Position numbers and translations under genes: made by a program
DNA from: Adineta ricciae
Taxonomy: Eukaryota; Rotifera; Eurotatoria; Adinetida; Adinetidae
Direction: 5' to 3'
NCBI GenBank assembly: GCA_905250025.1
Contig: CAJNOJ010000015.1
Location: forward strand, 744,001 to 808,000
Length of the DNA stretch: 64,000 nucleotides
The notes under the pieces: model-generated
Databases searched by the model: none
Seen by the model: the letters and a program-made list of their open reading frames with translations, nothing else
Told to the model about the DNA's origin: nothing
Shown here: positions 1 to 10,936 of the stretch, one piece after another
How the letters are laid out: every line of letters starts with the position of its first letter
Numbering within the stretch: position 1 is the stretch's first letter

Positions 1-97
1 TCCCACTGTAATTCGTTTGTTTTACTGTTTTTGTATTTCATTTAATTCAACTTTTCTTCATCGCTTTTGTTGGTGAAATAACAATTTTCCTCCTAAT

Positions 98-1376
98 ATG
101 TTTTTCTCTCAAATTCATCTTCTCCCAATCCTAATTCTTTTTCTGCCCACTCTGATTTCATCCGAACCACTTCGTTTAACTGACAAAACATGGAAAGATA
201 TGTTATGTGGTCAATGGATGGTCGAATTGTGAGTGATTTCCTAAGTAAATATTTCCAAAAACAAGCTCATTTTTGGTTAGTTATGCCCCATGGTGCCCAT
301 CATGTCAACACTTCACCCCTATCTGGAATGATTTTGCTAAAGCAATGACATCCAAAGAAGTCAAAGTAGCAGCAGTTGACATCAATGATTATCCATCATT
401 ATCAGGTCGTTTTCGTATATCTGTTTTGCCCACTATATATTAGTAAGTCAATTTTAAAGCACAAGTGAGTGGGGTTTGATTTCCATCGTATCATTAAGTG
501 TTCGCGATGGTGTTTTTCGTCAATTTAATGGTGAACGTTCATTAAATGGATTGAAGAATTATATTGAATTTCAAGAATGGCAACGAACGGAACCTGTTTC
601 ACGATACTTCGCTCCAGATAGTATTCCGTATGTAGATTTTTATTATTTTAGTCTTTATAGCCCATTATTTCTGCGTTTAGAATGTCAATGATTAGTTCAC
701 TTTTCGATATATCGGTGCTTGTCAAAGTACGTTCAACGATTACAAGTTTCTATTTCAAACGGAATTTTCTCTCCGTTTAGGATGCGTACACAGTTTTATT
801 AGAACAATACGGATGGCCAGCTTGGCTTATCTATATTGTATTTTCGATCGGTGTGATATTTATTGGCTTTATCCTCGGATTTGTAAGTTAATTTATTTAG
901 TTTGTCTTTGATGATAGTCAATTCACTTGCTTTAATTTAGGGTTTCTTGATGATTATCGATTATTGTTTAGCTGGCACGCCGAAAGACGAATTTGATGAT
1001 ATTCCAGATGACTCTCGAGATGTCGAAGATTCAGTAATACAATCCAAATAATCATATTTAATTTTTCTATTCTATTATCTACTAGGACGAAAGTGATACA
1101 CCAAAGCCATTGAAAACCAAAACTAAAGCGAAACCAATTACATCATCAACTCCACAACGAGCAAAAAAAACAGCAGCTTTGAACACGAAAACTCGTCCGT
1201 CACCACCTGTAGAACTACAAGATGACGAAGCTTTATTGGATGAAGTCCTTACTGGTGATCAAGATGACGATGACGTCGACAGCGAAGAAATGAACACTTC
1301 CGATGTGGCACAAGGTACCGATGAAGATGATCAAACCGCTAGTACATCGGTTCGTCAACGTCGAGTGAACAAATAG
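98..1376 (+). CDS. TMX1: Thioredoxin-related transmembrane protein, TMX1-like
   Basis: Seven exons (98-228, 281-442, 499-627, 681-726, 781-882, 941-1033, 1086-1376) join in frame to 317 codons. Residues 1-22 form a signal peptide. A thioredoxin domain follows, with WMVEF next to YAPWCPSC: the CPSC redox pair is at about residues 49 and 52 (human TMX1 has CPAC). The cis-proline motif reads VLPTIYY. A membrane segment (WLIYIVFSIGVIFIGFILG) precedes an acidic, basic-rich cytosolic tail ending RQRRVNK, resembling the RQR tail of TMX1. TMX proteins are ER-membrane disulfide oxidoreductases that act on membrane-bound clients. All introns are GT-AG and 39-60 bp except the first few slightly variable ones. 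The family assignment is firm; which TMX paralogue is nearest is inferred from the active site, topology and tail. Confidence 0.93.
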
Positions 1377-1661
1377 ATCCCCTGATGATGATGATCTCAG
1401 AAAAGCGACCGACTTCTGTGATATGAATCAAGACGAGAAGAGAAACAAACTCGAATAAATGCTTATGGTTCTTTTGATAATCTCTTTTTGTTTGTCGGTG
1501 ACGTGTGTGTGTGTATTCTAATTGATTCTGCTCTTTCTTTTTCGATCAGCTGCAAACAAATCGAATTCTTTTTTTTCTTTGTACATGCAAATTCTTCCCA
1601 AAATGATCCTCTTCCTTTCTTTTTTCGGTGAATTCTACAACAAAATTTTCTTGTATAGTAA

Positions 1662-1667
1662 AATAAA
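1662..1667 (+). terminator. Polyadenylation signal of the TMX1-like gene
   Basis: AATAAA lies about 285 bp after the TMX1-like stop codon, the first good match downstream. Confidence 0.5.
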
Positions 1668-3667
1668 CTAGATGAAATAGTGAGCGGTAATCATTAGTAT
1701 TCCAGTCTTTTATTCATAATTGAGTTTAAACATTTAAGCATAAATGTCAACACGTTTTGGGCTGATGCAAAATTCTTTTTTGCTCTTTGCTTTCAGGCAA
1801 AGATAAATGGAGTTGCAGTCAAGGTGAATTTGCTTACGGATCAGATGGGCTGTTTCACAATGTTAACTGAGTAGAGTAAAATGGGAAAAAAAAACACTTC
1901 AAAACACTTCGATTATTTTCGACGAACCGATAAGCACAGCATTAAAATAAATAACAGAATTTTAAAACTAAAACATTCATATGCAAACAAGTAGAATTTC
2001 ATCCGTCTACGTAAAAGCACTGCTATTGGTTGAAATACCGCTAACTGCTCACAGACTTACAGATACAAAAGTTTACATATCTATGGACGATAATGTCAAT
2101 AGATTGCATGCGTAACTTACAAATCACTTATCAAGGAACTGAACTGTACGAACGAGAATCGAAAGCTGAATACTGAAAAGAAGAGCTTAATACTTTCTAT
2201 TGATCGATGGGGAACAGAAATCAATATTTCAAATGAGAGAAAAGACGAAATGAGCATGTTTTCCCTAGAGCATTTCATGTTGTTGTAGTTGTTTTTTGTT
2301 TCGTACAATGTCGATTGATGAACAAGATGTTTTTTTACTCCTCCTCAGTGTCGTCTTTTATCGTTTGAATTGTATGCTTCAAGCGCCGTTCATCTTTCGA
2401 AACATGTATGCGTGAGATACCGCATCTTAACAGATCTTTTTTCTTCTATTGTTTGCTCATCAACTCATCGTTTAATCGTTTTTGATTTTTTTTCGAAGCG
2501 ACAAATCATCATTATTATCGTCATCAGTTCATCAAGGAAAAAAGGAGAGAATCGACATGTCCTGTATGTGTACCTCTAAAGATAGTTCGAGTATACCGTT
2601 GTGCACGTCCATCGCCTGAAGATATGTGCGCATAAGATCGATATACTTTGATGTTTGAATGTCGTCTTTTCTTGTGACAATATATATATATGTATTTTGA
2701 GCAAGTGCATCATGTCTTTTGAGTGAGTGATTGATTGTTGTAATGTCGTTTTTCTGTACTCAATTAGCTCATGTTAGAAATTCAATGCTTATGTTAATGG
2801 AGTTGAAGAGCAAGACGAAATGATTAATTCATTCGAAGATGTGCATGTGGATGTATACATATCGAAGAAGTCAGGTGCGATTGATTTCAATCATATTCGA
2901 GATGGATAAGTGAAAAAGCTAACATTTCCGGTACCTCACTTTGTCAATCTAAAGAATGTTGATCAGCATAGCTGAAGTGGAGTCTTCGTTAAACAACTGA
3001 TCGATTTTCTAGGTCGAGAAATGAAACGAGAAGATCGAATATCTTTGTTATTTTTGTGAAAAAATTTTATCTATCTTTTGTCCTTCGTTTATTTGTTTAA
3101 GAAGAGTCTAGTCGTTCATTTCGTTTTGTTCTCTTTCAACTTGTCTCATTCTTTGTATTCGCTCATTAATCAACATTTTAGAGCACTTTTTTTGTACATC
3201 GAAAGAAAGAAAAGTGGGCAGGCGGTAGTTTCAAGGGCTAACGAAAGAGATCGATGCTTTAGATACGTCCNCCTGCCTTTTAAATAGAATCCTATCCTTC
3301 TTTTTCTCTATTCCCTTAAGATATGAAATAAAAAGAACAAAGATGAATTTATACGTCTAGTAAGACATATTATCATCGATGCGGTAGGAATGATAGAATA
3401 AAACTATACAATTTCATTTTCTTCTGATGATTTGCCAGCGGGTGAATATATCATGGCATATGATTCAAGTAAAATCTTGAAAAGAAACGGAGAATTCAAC
3501 GATTGGATACTCAAGTTATGTTAATGATTCTTCTTCTTGTTCTTTTTCTCCCATCTGAATATTTATTTGGCCAACAGCACGAGTCGTCCATCTTCATTAT
3601 TCGTCCGTTTCATTCTTTTTCTGGCCAACCGTTCTACACCATACACACGATCTCGCGTGCGTCAAGA

Positions 3668-3737
3668 CACGGGAGGGAGGAAGGGAGAGAGAAAGAGAGA
3701 GAGAAAGAGAAAAGAGAGAGAAAAAGAAAGAATAATT
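3668..3737 (+). repeat. GA-rich simple repeat upstream of HES
   Basis: An almost pure purine tract of GA, GAAA and GGGA units, ending about 125 bp before the HES start codon. Similar tracts occur near other gene starts in this window. Confidence 0.75.
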
Positions 3738-3861
3738 ACAGTGCAATCGGCGAGACAACGAATCAGAACACATATATACATCCACATATGTACGAGAACG
3801 TATCATTTCTCTAAACTATTAGATCCCGTTCACATACGCGTTTACTCATTTATCTTCAACA

Positions 3862-4797
3862 ATGCCTACTGATCGTTTTGCACCTTATCCAACACCATCT
3901 CATCTTAGTCACAGTGATTATCGAAAGGTACTAGATAGAATCGTTCGTTGTTTGGAGATGATTGCTTAACAACAAACTGTGCTTGTATTTTAGAATGCTA
4001 AGCCAATTATGGAGAAACGAAGACGAGAGAGAATCAATCGAAGTTTAGAAGAACTGAAGAATCTCATTCTCGACAATGCAACAACAAGTGTAAGAATTCT
4101 TGTCGTATTTCTTTTTTTTTCTCATGTATAATTCTTGATTTTTAGAATGTACGCAGTCATAAATTAGAAAAAGCTGATATTCTCGAAATGACTGTCAAAC
4201 ACTTACGAGCAGTTTACAAACATAAACTAGCCAGTACGAGAAATCATATATTCATTTGACAATGAAAAACATACGAATATTCGTTATTTAGGTGCCGCTG
4301 TTGTTGATCCAACGATTGCTTCGAAATATCGTGCTGGTTACGGCGAATGTGCGAATGAAATCATACGATTCTTAACTACAACACCCAATGCGGACTTAGA
4401 ATTGAAAACGAAGCTTATTTCGCATTTGTCAACTCGTATACAAAATCTTTCTTCATTATCTATTTTACCACCTCTGCAACCATCTCTACCATCACTTCAT
4501 CATGCTACTGGTCTATTAACAAAAACAGACCGCTATTCAGTTAATTCATCAACTAATAATCAATACATATTTATTCTATCTCAGCAAGAACAACAACAAC
4601 GACAACAGCAACAGCAAACTCAGCAACAAGTTCAAAGCACATCGATAACATACGATGATGCCGAGTGTAGTTCAACATCTTCGAATAATTCAAGTGATTG
4701 TGAATCGCTAAAATCCGAATTTCTCACAGCAACACCTACGGATAGTCCAGCAAGTACAATGAATGAATCACCATCGAAAGTATGGCGACCGTGGTGA
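3862..4797 (+). CDS. HES: Hairy/Enhancer-of-split bHLH-Orange repressor (HES)
   Basis: Four exons (3862-3927, 3994-4089, 4146-4233, 4292-4797) give 251 codons. The basic-helix1 segment reads KPIMEKRRRERINRSLEEL, including the family Pro in the basic region (KP). Helix 2 is SHKLEKADILEMTVKHL. An Orange domain follows (about residues 85-130: YRAGYGECANEIIRFL). A Gln-rich and a Ser-rich linker lead to the C-terminal WRPW, the Groucho/TLE-recruiting tetrapeptide. HES proteins bind N-box and class C sites as dimers and act downstream of Notch or as patterning repressors in the nucleus. The exon pattern, with the bHLH split by two short introns, is typical of the family. Assignment to HES rather than HEY rests on WRPW and the basic-region proline. 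Confidence 0.97.
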
Positions 4798-5452
4798 CCT
4801 ATAAGACGTTTAATTCATATTTCTGTTGTTGTTGTTTTTTTTGCATTGTTATTTTGTGTACATTTTAACGAGGAAAAAAAGATACGTGTCTGTATACAAT
4901 GTTAATCCGTCTATTCGGCAGTTCATTAGCAGGTGATGAGATGTGAAAGTTAATTTGAAAAAATATTTACACCTCAATGTCGACATCTCGATGTTCAACA
5001 TGGTTATATCTATTACTCCTGATCTCTCACGATATAATTCTTGTGTATACATTGACAAGGTGGAAAAACGAACGTGTTGAGATGCGCTTATCCTAACGAG
5101 ATTTCAATACCAACACTTGACGATGAAATCGAGATGTATGAGTTCTTTACTGTCTCAATTAACTTTACATTTCTCTTGTTGCCTACATTTCAATCATCTG
5201 ACAAGAACAAGTGGATAACATTCAATCGTCACTATTGTCGATAATGACCATGAAGAAAATTAGCGTTTCAATTTCAACTCAGAAGACAAAAAGAGAACAC
5301 AACTTTTTTGCAATATATTAATAATGACTTATGTGAGTAATGATTTGAAAATGAGACATCGAAGAGAGAGAGTTAAAACAAATGTACAGTATCGATGACT
5401 AAAAGATAGGACATACATTTGTATGACAAATGGGTGACTTCGTTCGTTGAAA
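4798..5452. other. Convergent intergenic region
   Basis: Lies between the 3' ends of HES (+) and the DRC8-like gene (-). No supported gene; only UTR-like AT-rich sequence. Confidence 0.6.
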
Positions 5453-6262
5453 TTATTTCGCCACGCCAAGATCAAGATAAATCAAATGTCGTTGTGGTAA
5501 AAGATGTTTGATATATCGTTTATAGAGAAAGAAATCGTGTAAATCGTCTTCAACAGTTAAACTTTGATTTGTGGTGAGGAGATTTAAAAGATTTTCGGCT
5601 TCGTTCTCATCGAACATATCTTCCATGGTTGATAGCATTTCAATGAACAGTTTCTTGTGCATATAGTTTTTCTTCGATTGATCAAGTTTTTCGAAACATT
5701 TCAGTAGATGTTGTTCATCGACAGGTTGATAATCATGTGAAACGTATTTCGGTAGGATTATGTCGATATAATCGGAGAGGTGTATTAAATGATGATCGAG
5801 ATCGCTTTCCTCTCGGTCGGTTGTACGTGCTTGCGGATGATAGCGCATTGCTAAAACAATTGATCGTGATAACAAAAAGATTCCTATGACAAATTTCGCT
5901 TCTACCAAGAATTAGTTGGTTGATTTCATGATGAGACTAAACACAGATAAGGTTGGAAAAAACAACTTTTGGTTAGAGAAGAATACTAGCTGGTACAAAG
6001 CCAAGGGAATAGATGATGTTAGGCATATCGCGATCAAATACAAAATTTGTCAGATGACACTCGTAAATATAGAATGCTTCGGTTAGTGTTTGATATAGTT
6101 TCGTCAGATCGAGATTATTTGTTTGGTCACTCGACAAAGACGAGATTGTCGCGTGAAAGCCTAGAATGTTTGATGAGATATTGGTTTGAATAGCTGTCTA
6201 ATGAACTTACGTTGTTCGATATCAGTTTCTTTGATAATAGTCTTTTGCTTTTTGGTTGTCAT
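5453..6262 (-). CDS. EFCAB2: EF-hand-type dynein regulatory complex subunit 8-like (EFCAB2-like)
   Basis: Four exons on the minus strand (6262-6211, 6160-5997, 5936-5906, 5850-5453) join to 214 codons. The layout follows EFCAB2/DRC8: an N-terminal EF-hand-like pair ending in IIYSLGF (human IIRSLGC), then SHHEINQLILAM, a linker, and the C-terminal pair beginning QPVDEQHLLKCFEKLDQSKK (human RPIPEDVLLRAFEVLDSAKR). The canonical Ca2+-ligand Asp positions are mostly lost, as expected for a structural EF-hand protein. DRC8 is part of the nexin-dynein regulatory complex of motile cilia. The third exon is only 31 nt. The start ATG lies 15 bp after the stop of the upstream same-strand gene; a TTAG acceptor-like sequence ends 10 bases before the ATG. 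Family call is by remembered similarity, moderate to good. Confidence 0.75.
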
Positions 6263-6277
6263 GAAAATGAAATCTAA

Positions 6278-6992
6278 TTAGGTGATTTTGAAAATTTTGA
6301 TTTTCTCTTGGAGACGGTCAATTTGTTTCTGTGTTATCGAAAGATCGATGTTTAGTTGAAGAAGTTCGCTCTCGATTTGTAATTCTCGCGTTCGGCTGTT
6401 GTGTTCGTCTTTGAGATAATGATGCAACCAGAGACAGATTTGATAAGCATCAGAACTTTTATGTCGAATGTAATCGGAAGAAAGCTCTGGTAAACGCGAA
6501 AATGTCTTTTCAAACTCGATGAGCTTTTCTTGAGAGAGATGATGCTTTTGAATAGTTTTCACGAAATTAGGATTTCTTCTCAGTTCATTGAGAAAGTCAT
6601 CGGTTGAAAACAGATGGCAGAGAGCTCGAAAGAATGTTTTCAGACTTTTCGGTGTTTTCCGCCAATGCCGTAAGTTAAGAAACGATCGAAATGGAAAACA
6701 ACTCGAAGTATCGCGACTTTTTCCAGCCGTTCTCAGTTTTCTAATGTCATCCACCAACTGATTGCATTTCTGCTGTTCTAATTCAAGATTCTTTTCATAA
6801 TCAGTTAAAAGATTTATTCCTTCGCCAATCGAATTTTGATGTTGAACAGATTCATCAAATCGTCGACGAAGTGTCTTGAAATCCTTTTCGAAAAAGACAC
6901 CCCACGCATATTTTCAATGAAAACCGTGGTACATGTACCTGAACATCATTAACTGTAAAGCCAAGAAAAGTTGTCATATAGTTTCGTTGCAT
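6278..6992 (-). CDS. Stand-alone dynein heavy-chain stalk-like protein
   Basis: Two exons (6992-6939, 6883-6278) give 219 codons. A coiled coil of about 45 residues (DFKTLRRRFDESVQHQNS onward) leads into a globular part that resembles the microtubule-binding tip of dynein heavy chains: TPKSLKTFFRALCHLF, then NPNFVKTIQKHHL (dynein DPNFLKxL), then SSDAYQICLWLHHYL (dynein SKAAKSLCMWVRAM). A second heptad-like helix (LQIESELLQLNIDL onward) closes it. No AAA+ motor modules are nearby: the upstream 500 bp is non-coding and the stop is followed at once by the next gene. The coiled coils are far shorter than in a real stalk. A possible role is microtubule binding in cilia, supported only by the fold resemblance and the DRC8-like neighbour. 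The start was chosen at the first ATG of the first exon; an earlier exon cannot be excluded. Confidence 0.65.
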
Positions 6993-7493
6993 CAATCGAA
7001 CAAAATAACTCGCGCTTGTTGAGTACAGAAAGTTTATTATACTTTGTCCTCCTGATTTTCAACTATCGAAACATAGATGTGTTTATTAGTCATATATAAT
7101 CAATCAGATTCAATCAATATTAAATAACAATATATTGGAATTTCTTGGACTTCCGCACGTTCTTTTTTTCTCTTCGGACGAATATGTACGGCTGCGGACT
7201 TTTTGTTTCTAGAAAGAATGAAATTCTTCGCGACATGAAAAGCTCACAGCCGAATACTCCTCGAACTCGTTTCTCATTTAATCATTGTCAATGAACATGA
7301 TGACAGGATATAATTTTCTTTCTTGATTTGTCGATTAAAAATCATGACTAGTTTTTCTCAAAATAGAACATTATAAATATAAACTTCCTTTTCTCTGTTC
7401 TCCTCATTCTTCATCAAACACCTTCTGTTAGTTATTTCTTTGCATAATTATATTCTTTACAATCAACATAGGCTTCTGCCGAACACGATTGAA
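6993..7493. promoter_or_regulatory. Divergent promoter region
   Basis: Separates the minus-strand stalk-like gene from a plus-strand orphan. AT-rich, with a TATAAATATAA stretch around 7371-7381 that could serve the plus gene. No coding signal. Confidence 0.4.
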
Positions 7494-8981
7494 ATGGCAA
7501 CTGCACCGGCAAGATCTCATAATGTGAAAAAGAATAGAACAGGTTTATTCATTCATTGTGATCAAATATTCGATTCAGATTTCGTCCACTTTAGGGCTCT
7601 TCGCTGCGAATGAAATATATGAATTACAACCGACGAACGCTCCGTGTTCAATCGAGCCCGTTCCCGCGATTCGTCTTCGTAATAATAGTTTAGCTAGTTT
7701 TTTCTATACATCGTTAGAATCGAAACAGCAACAGACTGAACAATACAATTCAATGGCAGATAGTTCTCATAGCTTGACCTTGAATAATCAAAGAAATGCT
7801 TTTCCACCATCGAATGTTCGTCATCACAAGATGTGCTTTCCGTCAAGCTCACCAACACAGCAACGAACTCATTCGCGTCCTCACCTAAGCGACAGTAAAG
7901 ATACCTCAACGAAAGCGTCGATTATGCAATCACATGCATCCGCAAGATTGAAATCGGAAGTCGATTATCTTCAACATAAGTTAAAAAAGCACGAAGAAAT
8001 AAGTAGAAGTGTCCGCCTTCACGATCATCGAGTAAGCAAAAAGAAAATATTCTCGATCATACCTAATTAAGAAACATTTCACAAGGAAAATATTCTTCAG
8101 TACTTGTAAATATTGACTTTTGATTTTCTATGACGATGTATTTTCGAAGATGAATATCCTCACCGATCGGCGACGTACTTCTAAACGTCACCAAATTGAT
8201 AACGAACGAAAATCATTATTGATCGTTTATTTTCAAGAGTACAATCAATTTTTTATTCTCCTAGGATCTGAATAGTACTTCACGAGATACTCTATCTTAT
8301 TCAACTTCTTATCGGTTTCCATCTGCATCTACTGTTCTGAAAGCTGATCGCATTCATAAGCGTTTCTCATCAGCTGCAACTCATCAAACGATAAATACAT
8401 CAGTAACAATGCCTACAATCAATGATGCATCCACACAAACAATTCCAATTCATTCGAATCCAATTGCACGACTAGTGCCACCAATTACTGAAATAGATAA
8501 TAATCAAACAACAATAGAACACAGGCCAACGCACGCTTATCAAGTACCTCAACAATCCAACATTGGCAATGATAGCGTATTTCTACCGATTTCATCGATA
8601 AACCAGCGTTCAGCCAAAGTCGATCGACAGCAGAAAGATTTCAAATCTGTTTCATGTCCATTCTATGTTCTGTATTTAACAAATCTAACAATGCAACAAA
8701 ATCTGATTAAAGATGAGAATGCACACAATAATGATCCTGACATGACGTTATCAACGAGACGTCGAGTACCAGATAATTCTCGAACAAGTATAAATACGTT
8801 TCAACGTCAGTCAACTAGAAGACAAATTAATAGTCGATTAAGCCTAAACACGCCTTTAACCATTGATGGCGATATGTGTGCAGCAAATACAAAATATTTG
8901 CCGACGACAACAAGACGCGAGGCTTCATTCAAACTACGCGATCTCCTTCGTACATCAGCATGGAATCATGTTCAAGTTTAA
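7494..8981 (+). CDS. Uncharacterised Ser/Thr/Asn-rich protein
   Basis: Three exons (7494-7542, 7595-8031, 8265-8981) join in frame to 400 codons. No domain is recognised. The protein is hydrophilic and rich in Ser, Thr, Asn and Gln. A short amphipathic, coiled-coil-like helix lies near the middle (ARLKSEVDYLQHKLKKHEEI, around residues 138-157). Several Arg-rich patches follow (STRRRV, STRRQI, TTTRREASFKLRDLL). There is no signal peptide or membrane segment, so a cytosolic or cytoskeletal protein is plausible. The first donor (AG|GTTTAT) is weak, so the N-terminus is the least certain part. I do not recognise a family and give no function. Confidence 0.6.
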
Positions 8982-9123
8982 CAGTTTTTTGTTCGTATTT
9001 TTTAAATTTTATTCAAAAATAAGTTTTTCCTTCGACTTTCGTTGTCCGTTTTCTAAACCCGTGTATTCATCCTCTATGAAGCAAAAAAAAAGATTACAGT
9101 TCGTTCTAATGCAAGTTCAGAAG

Positions 9124-10936
9124 TCATAACGATTGAATAATGGATCTCGAAGGTCGTGAACTTGATGAACGATAAGCTGCCGATGATTGTTGATGGACCT
9201 GTTGCGTATTCATATGTCGTGGATTTGCTGATATACTTGATCTTTCTGTCGCACTCAATCGATAAGACATCGTTGTTTTATCATACTTCTGACCTGAATA
9301 ATGATTTTGAAACGACGAGGCCGAATCAATCTTATCTCGGCAACAACAATTCAATATTGATGGCGCGAAGTGCACTGATGATGCACATGTCATTGTCACA
9401 GATCGACGAAACTTGTCACTCGTTAGTAAGTATAAGAAGAAGTTCGTTGCATGCTGTAAATCGCTTAATTGAAACATAATAACAGTCAGGATTGTTAAAC
9501 GTCGATAACGTAGCCAATGTTCGTAGTTTTCGTCAGTTGGCAATTTGTTAAAACCATATGTTAGGTCAAGTACAAAGTAGATACTATTTGGCAATGTAAG
9601 AAGAAGGAAAACGACAGCCACAGCAAGTAACATCAGTGTTATGTGACGTTGTCTTGAACGTATGACTTCACTTTTCTGTGTACTGCGCATTTCAAAACCT
9701 TGGCTGTCGGATTTTCTCTGCTGTTGCGATTGCTGTTGAAGTTGTTTGCTAAGGCGTTTCTGACTTGAAACTAGAGAGATGGGAAAAGAATATTTTGTTC
9801 ATTTGTGAAATCTGCTGAAAATCGCTCGAGAAAATCAAGCCTTGCGGCTAGGAGTGCCTCTTTTCCATCGAAGATGATAAGCAAAATAAGTACTATTTAT
9901 TATGTATGATTACAGATACAATCGTCCGCAATGAGAAACTTTCCCACAATAGCTGTAGGCAATAGAAAAGACGAACTTGAAAGCAATGTCTTCTTCACAA
10001 GAATACATGTTCGCTCAACCAAACTCATGTTACAAACAAAGAATAGATATATATTGAAAGAAACGCGAGTGACATTTATCATAGATCTGTATATATTATT
10101 TCTCCGATGCCTAAAAAAATCCTTCTAATTAGTACTACTCAAGTTTTCTTTTCGTTGAGGCATATTCATTGCAATCACGAATAGTACGTCTTACCCCTTT
10201 CATTGTTTGAATTTGTACCGAGTATCTGGCGAACGTTCGAATGAGACGTTTGTTCCTTCTGTCGTAGTTTGTAAATAATCAAAACACTCAATGTTAATAT
10301 GAGAATGAACGGTAGAAAACACCAAATGACGAAATCCGTGTAACGCCATGTATGTTGAATGAATCCATAACGTTGCAGATCATAATAACAAAAACGTCGG
10401 TTAGGATAGTGGGGATACTGTATACTATCAATAGTCCAAAAATGATGCAACGAAATGATACTCGTCATGGCAAAGAGAAATATACAGACATATTTTGCTC
10501 GAGTTATCGTGCAAAAATATGATACTTTCAGCGGGAACCAAACAGCGAAGAATTTGTCAGCTGTCATAATCACGAGTATCCAAACATTGGTGTAACCAAG
10601 TACATAGATGAGAAAATAAAGAATTTTACATAGAATAGCATGTGAAGCAACTAATGCTGGAAAATATACAAGATTTTTCGTCAACAATACAAGTGGATCG
10701 AGCACACTGAGTGCTAGCATGAAAAATGCTGTTGATGTTCCACGCATATGTCGACTTCGTAAAGCAATAAACGATAAAGAATTACAGATAAGTGACACAG
10801 GTAAGATAATCAATGGTAAACATTTTCGGAGAACATCCGCTATGCGCGTTTCTGTCCAACATTCGGATAATTTCGCATAGGATGTTTCATTGATTGCAAT
10901 GGAGCTGTTTCGACAAAAATCTGGTACGTTACCCAT
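9124..10936 (-). CDS. Class A (rhodopsin-like) GPCR, neuropeptide-receptor type
   Basis: Two exons (10936-10195, 9770-9124) give 462 codons with seven hydrophobic segments. N-glycosylation sites are at the start (NSS, NET). TM1 is LIILPVSLICNSLSFIALRS, with the family Asn. TM2 contains LALSVLDPLVLL. The end of TM3 reads MTADKFFAVWFPLK, where DKF replaces the usual E/DRY. A long Gln-rich third intracellular loop (SSQKRLSKQLQQQSQQQ) spans the 424-bp intron. TM6 is LLAVAVVFLLLTLPNSIYF, and TM7 has NFFLY in place of NPxxY. The C-tail is Ser-rich. The overall look is of the protostome FMRFamide-receptor-like group; the ligand is unknown. The start ATG is preceded directly by GTTTTAG, a splice-acceptor-like sequence. 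Confidence 0.85.

Larger units (their letters stand above)
1377..3861. other. Intergenic region with TMX1 3' UTR and HES upstream region
   Basis: No credible coding sequence: short open frames on both strands lack domain similarity and splice context. It carries the TMX1-like 3' UTR on the left. The 2 kb before the HES gene is a plausible regulatory region, including the purine tract at 3668-3737. One undetermined base (n) is at 3271. Confidence 0.6.

Noticed and set aside
3271-3271. Undetermined base (n)
   Set aside because: A single assembly ambiguity in intergenic DNA with no effect on any feature.
3537-3872. Plus and minus frames across the GA tract before HES
   Set aside because: Low-complexity Glu/Arg/Lys or Ser/Leu runs caused by the simple repeat.
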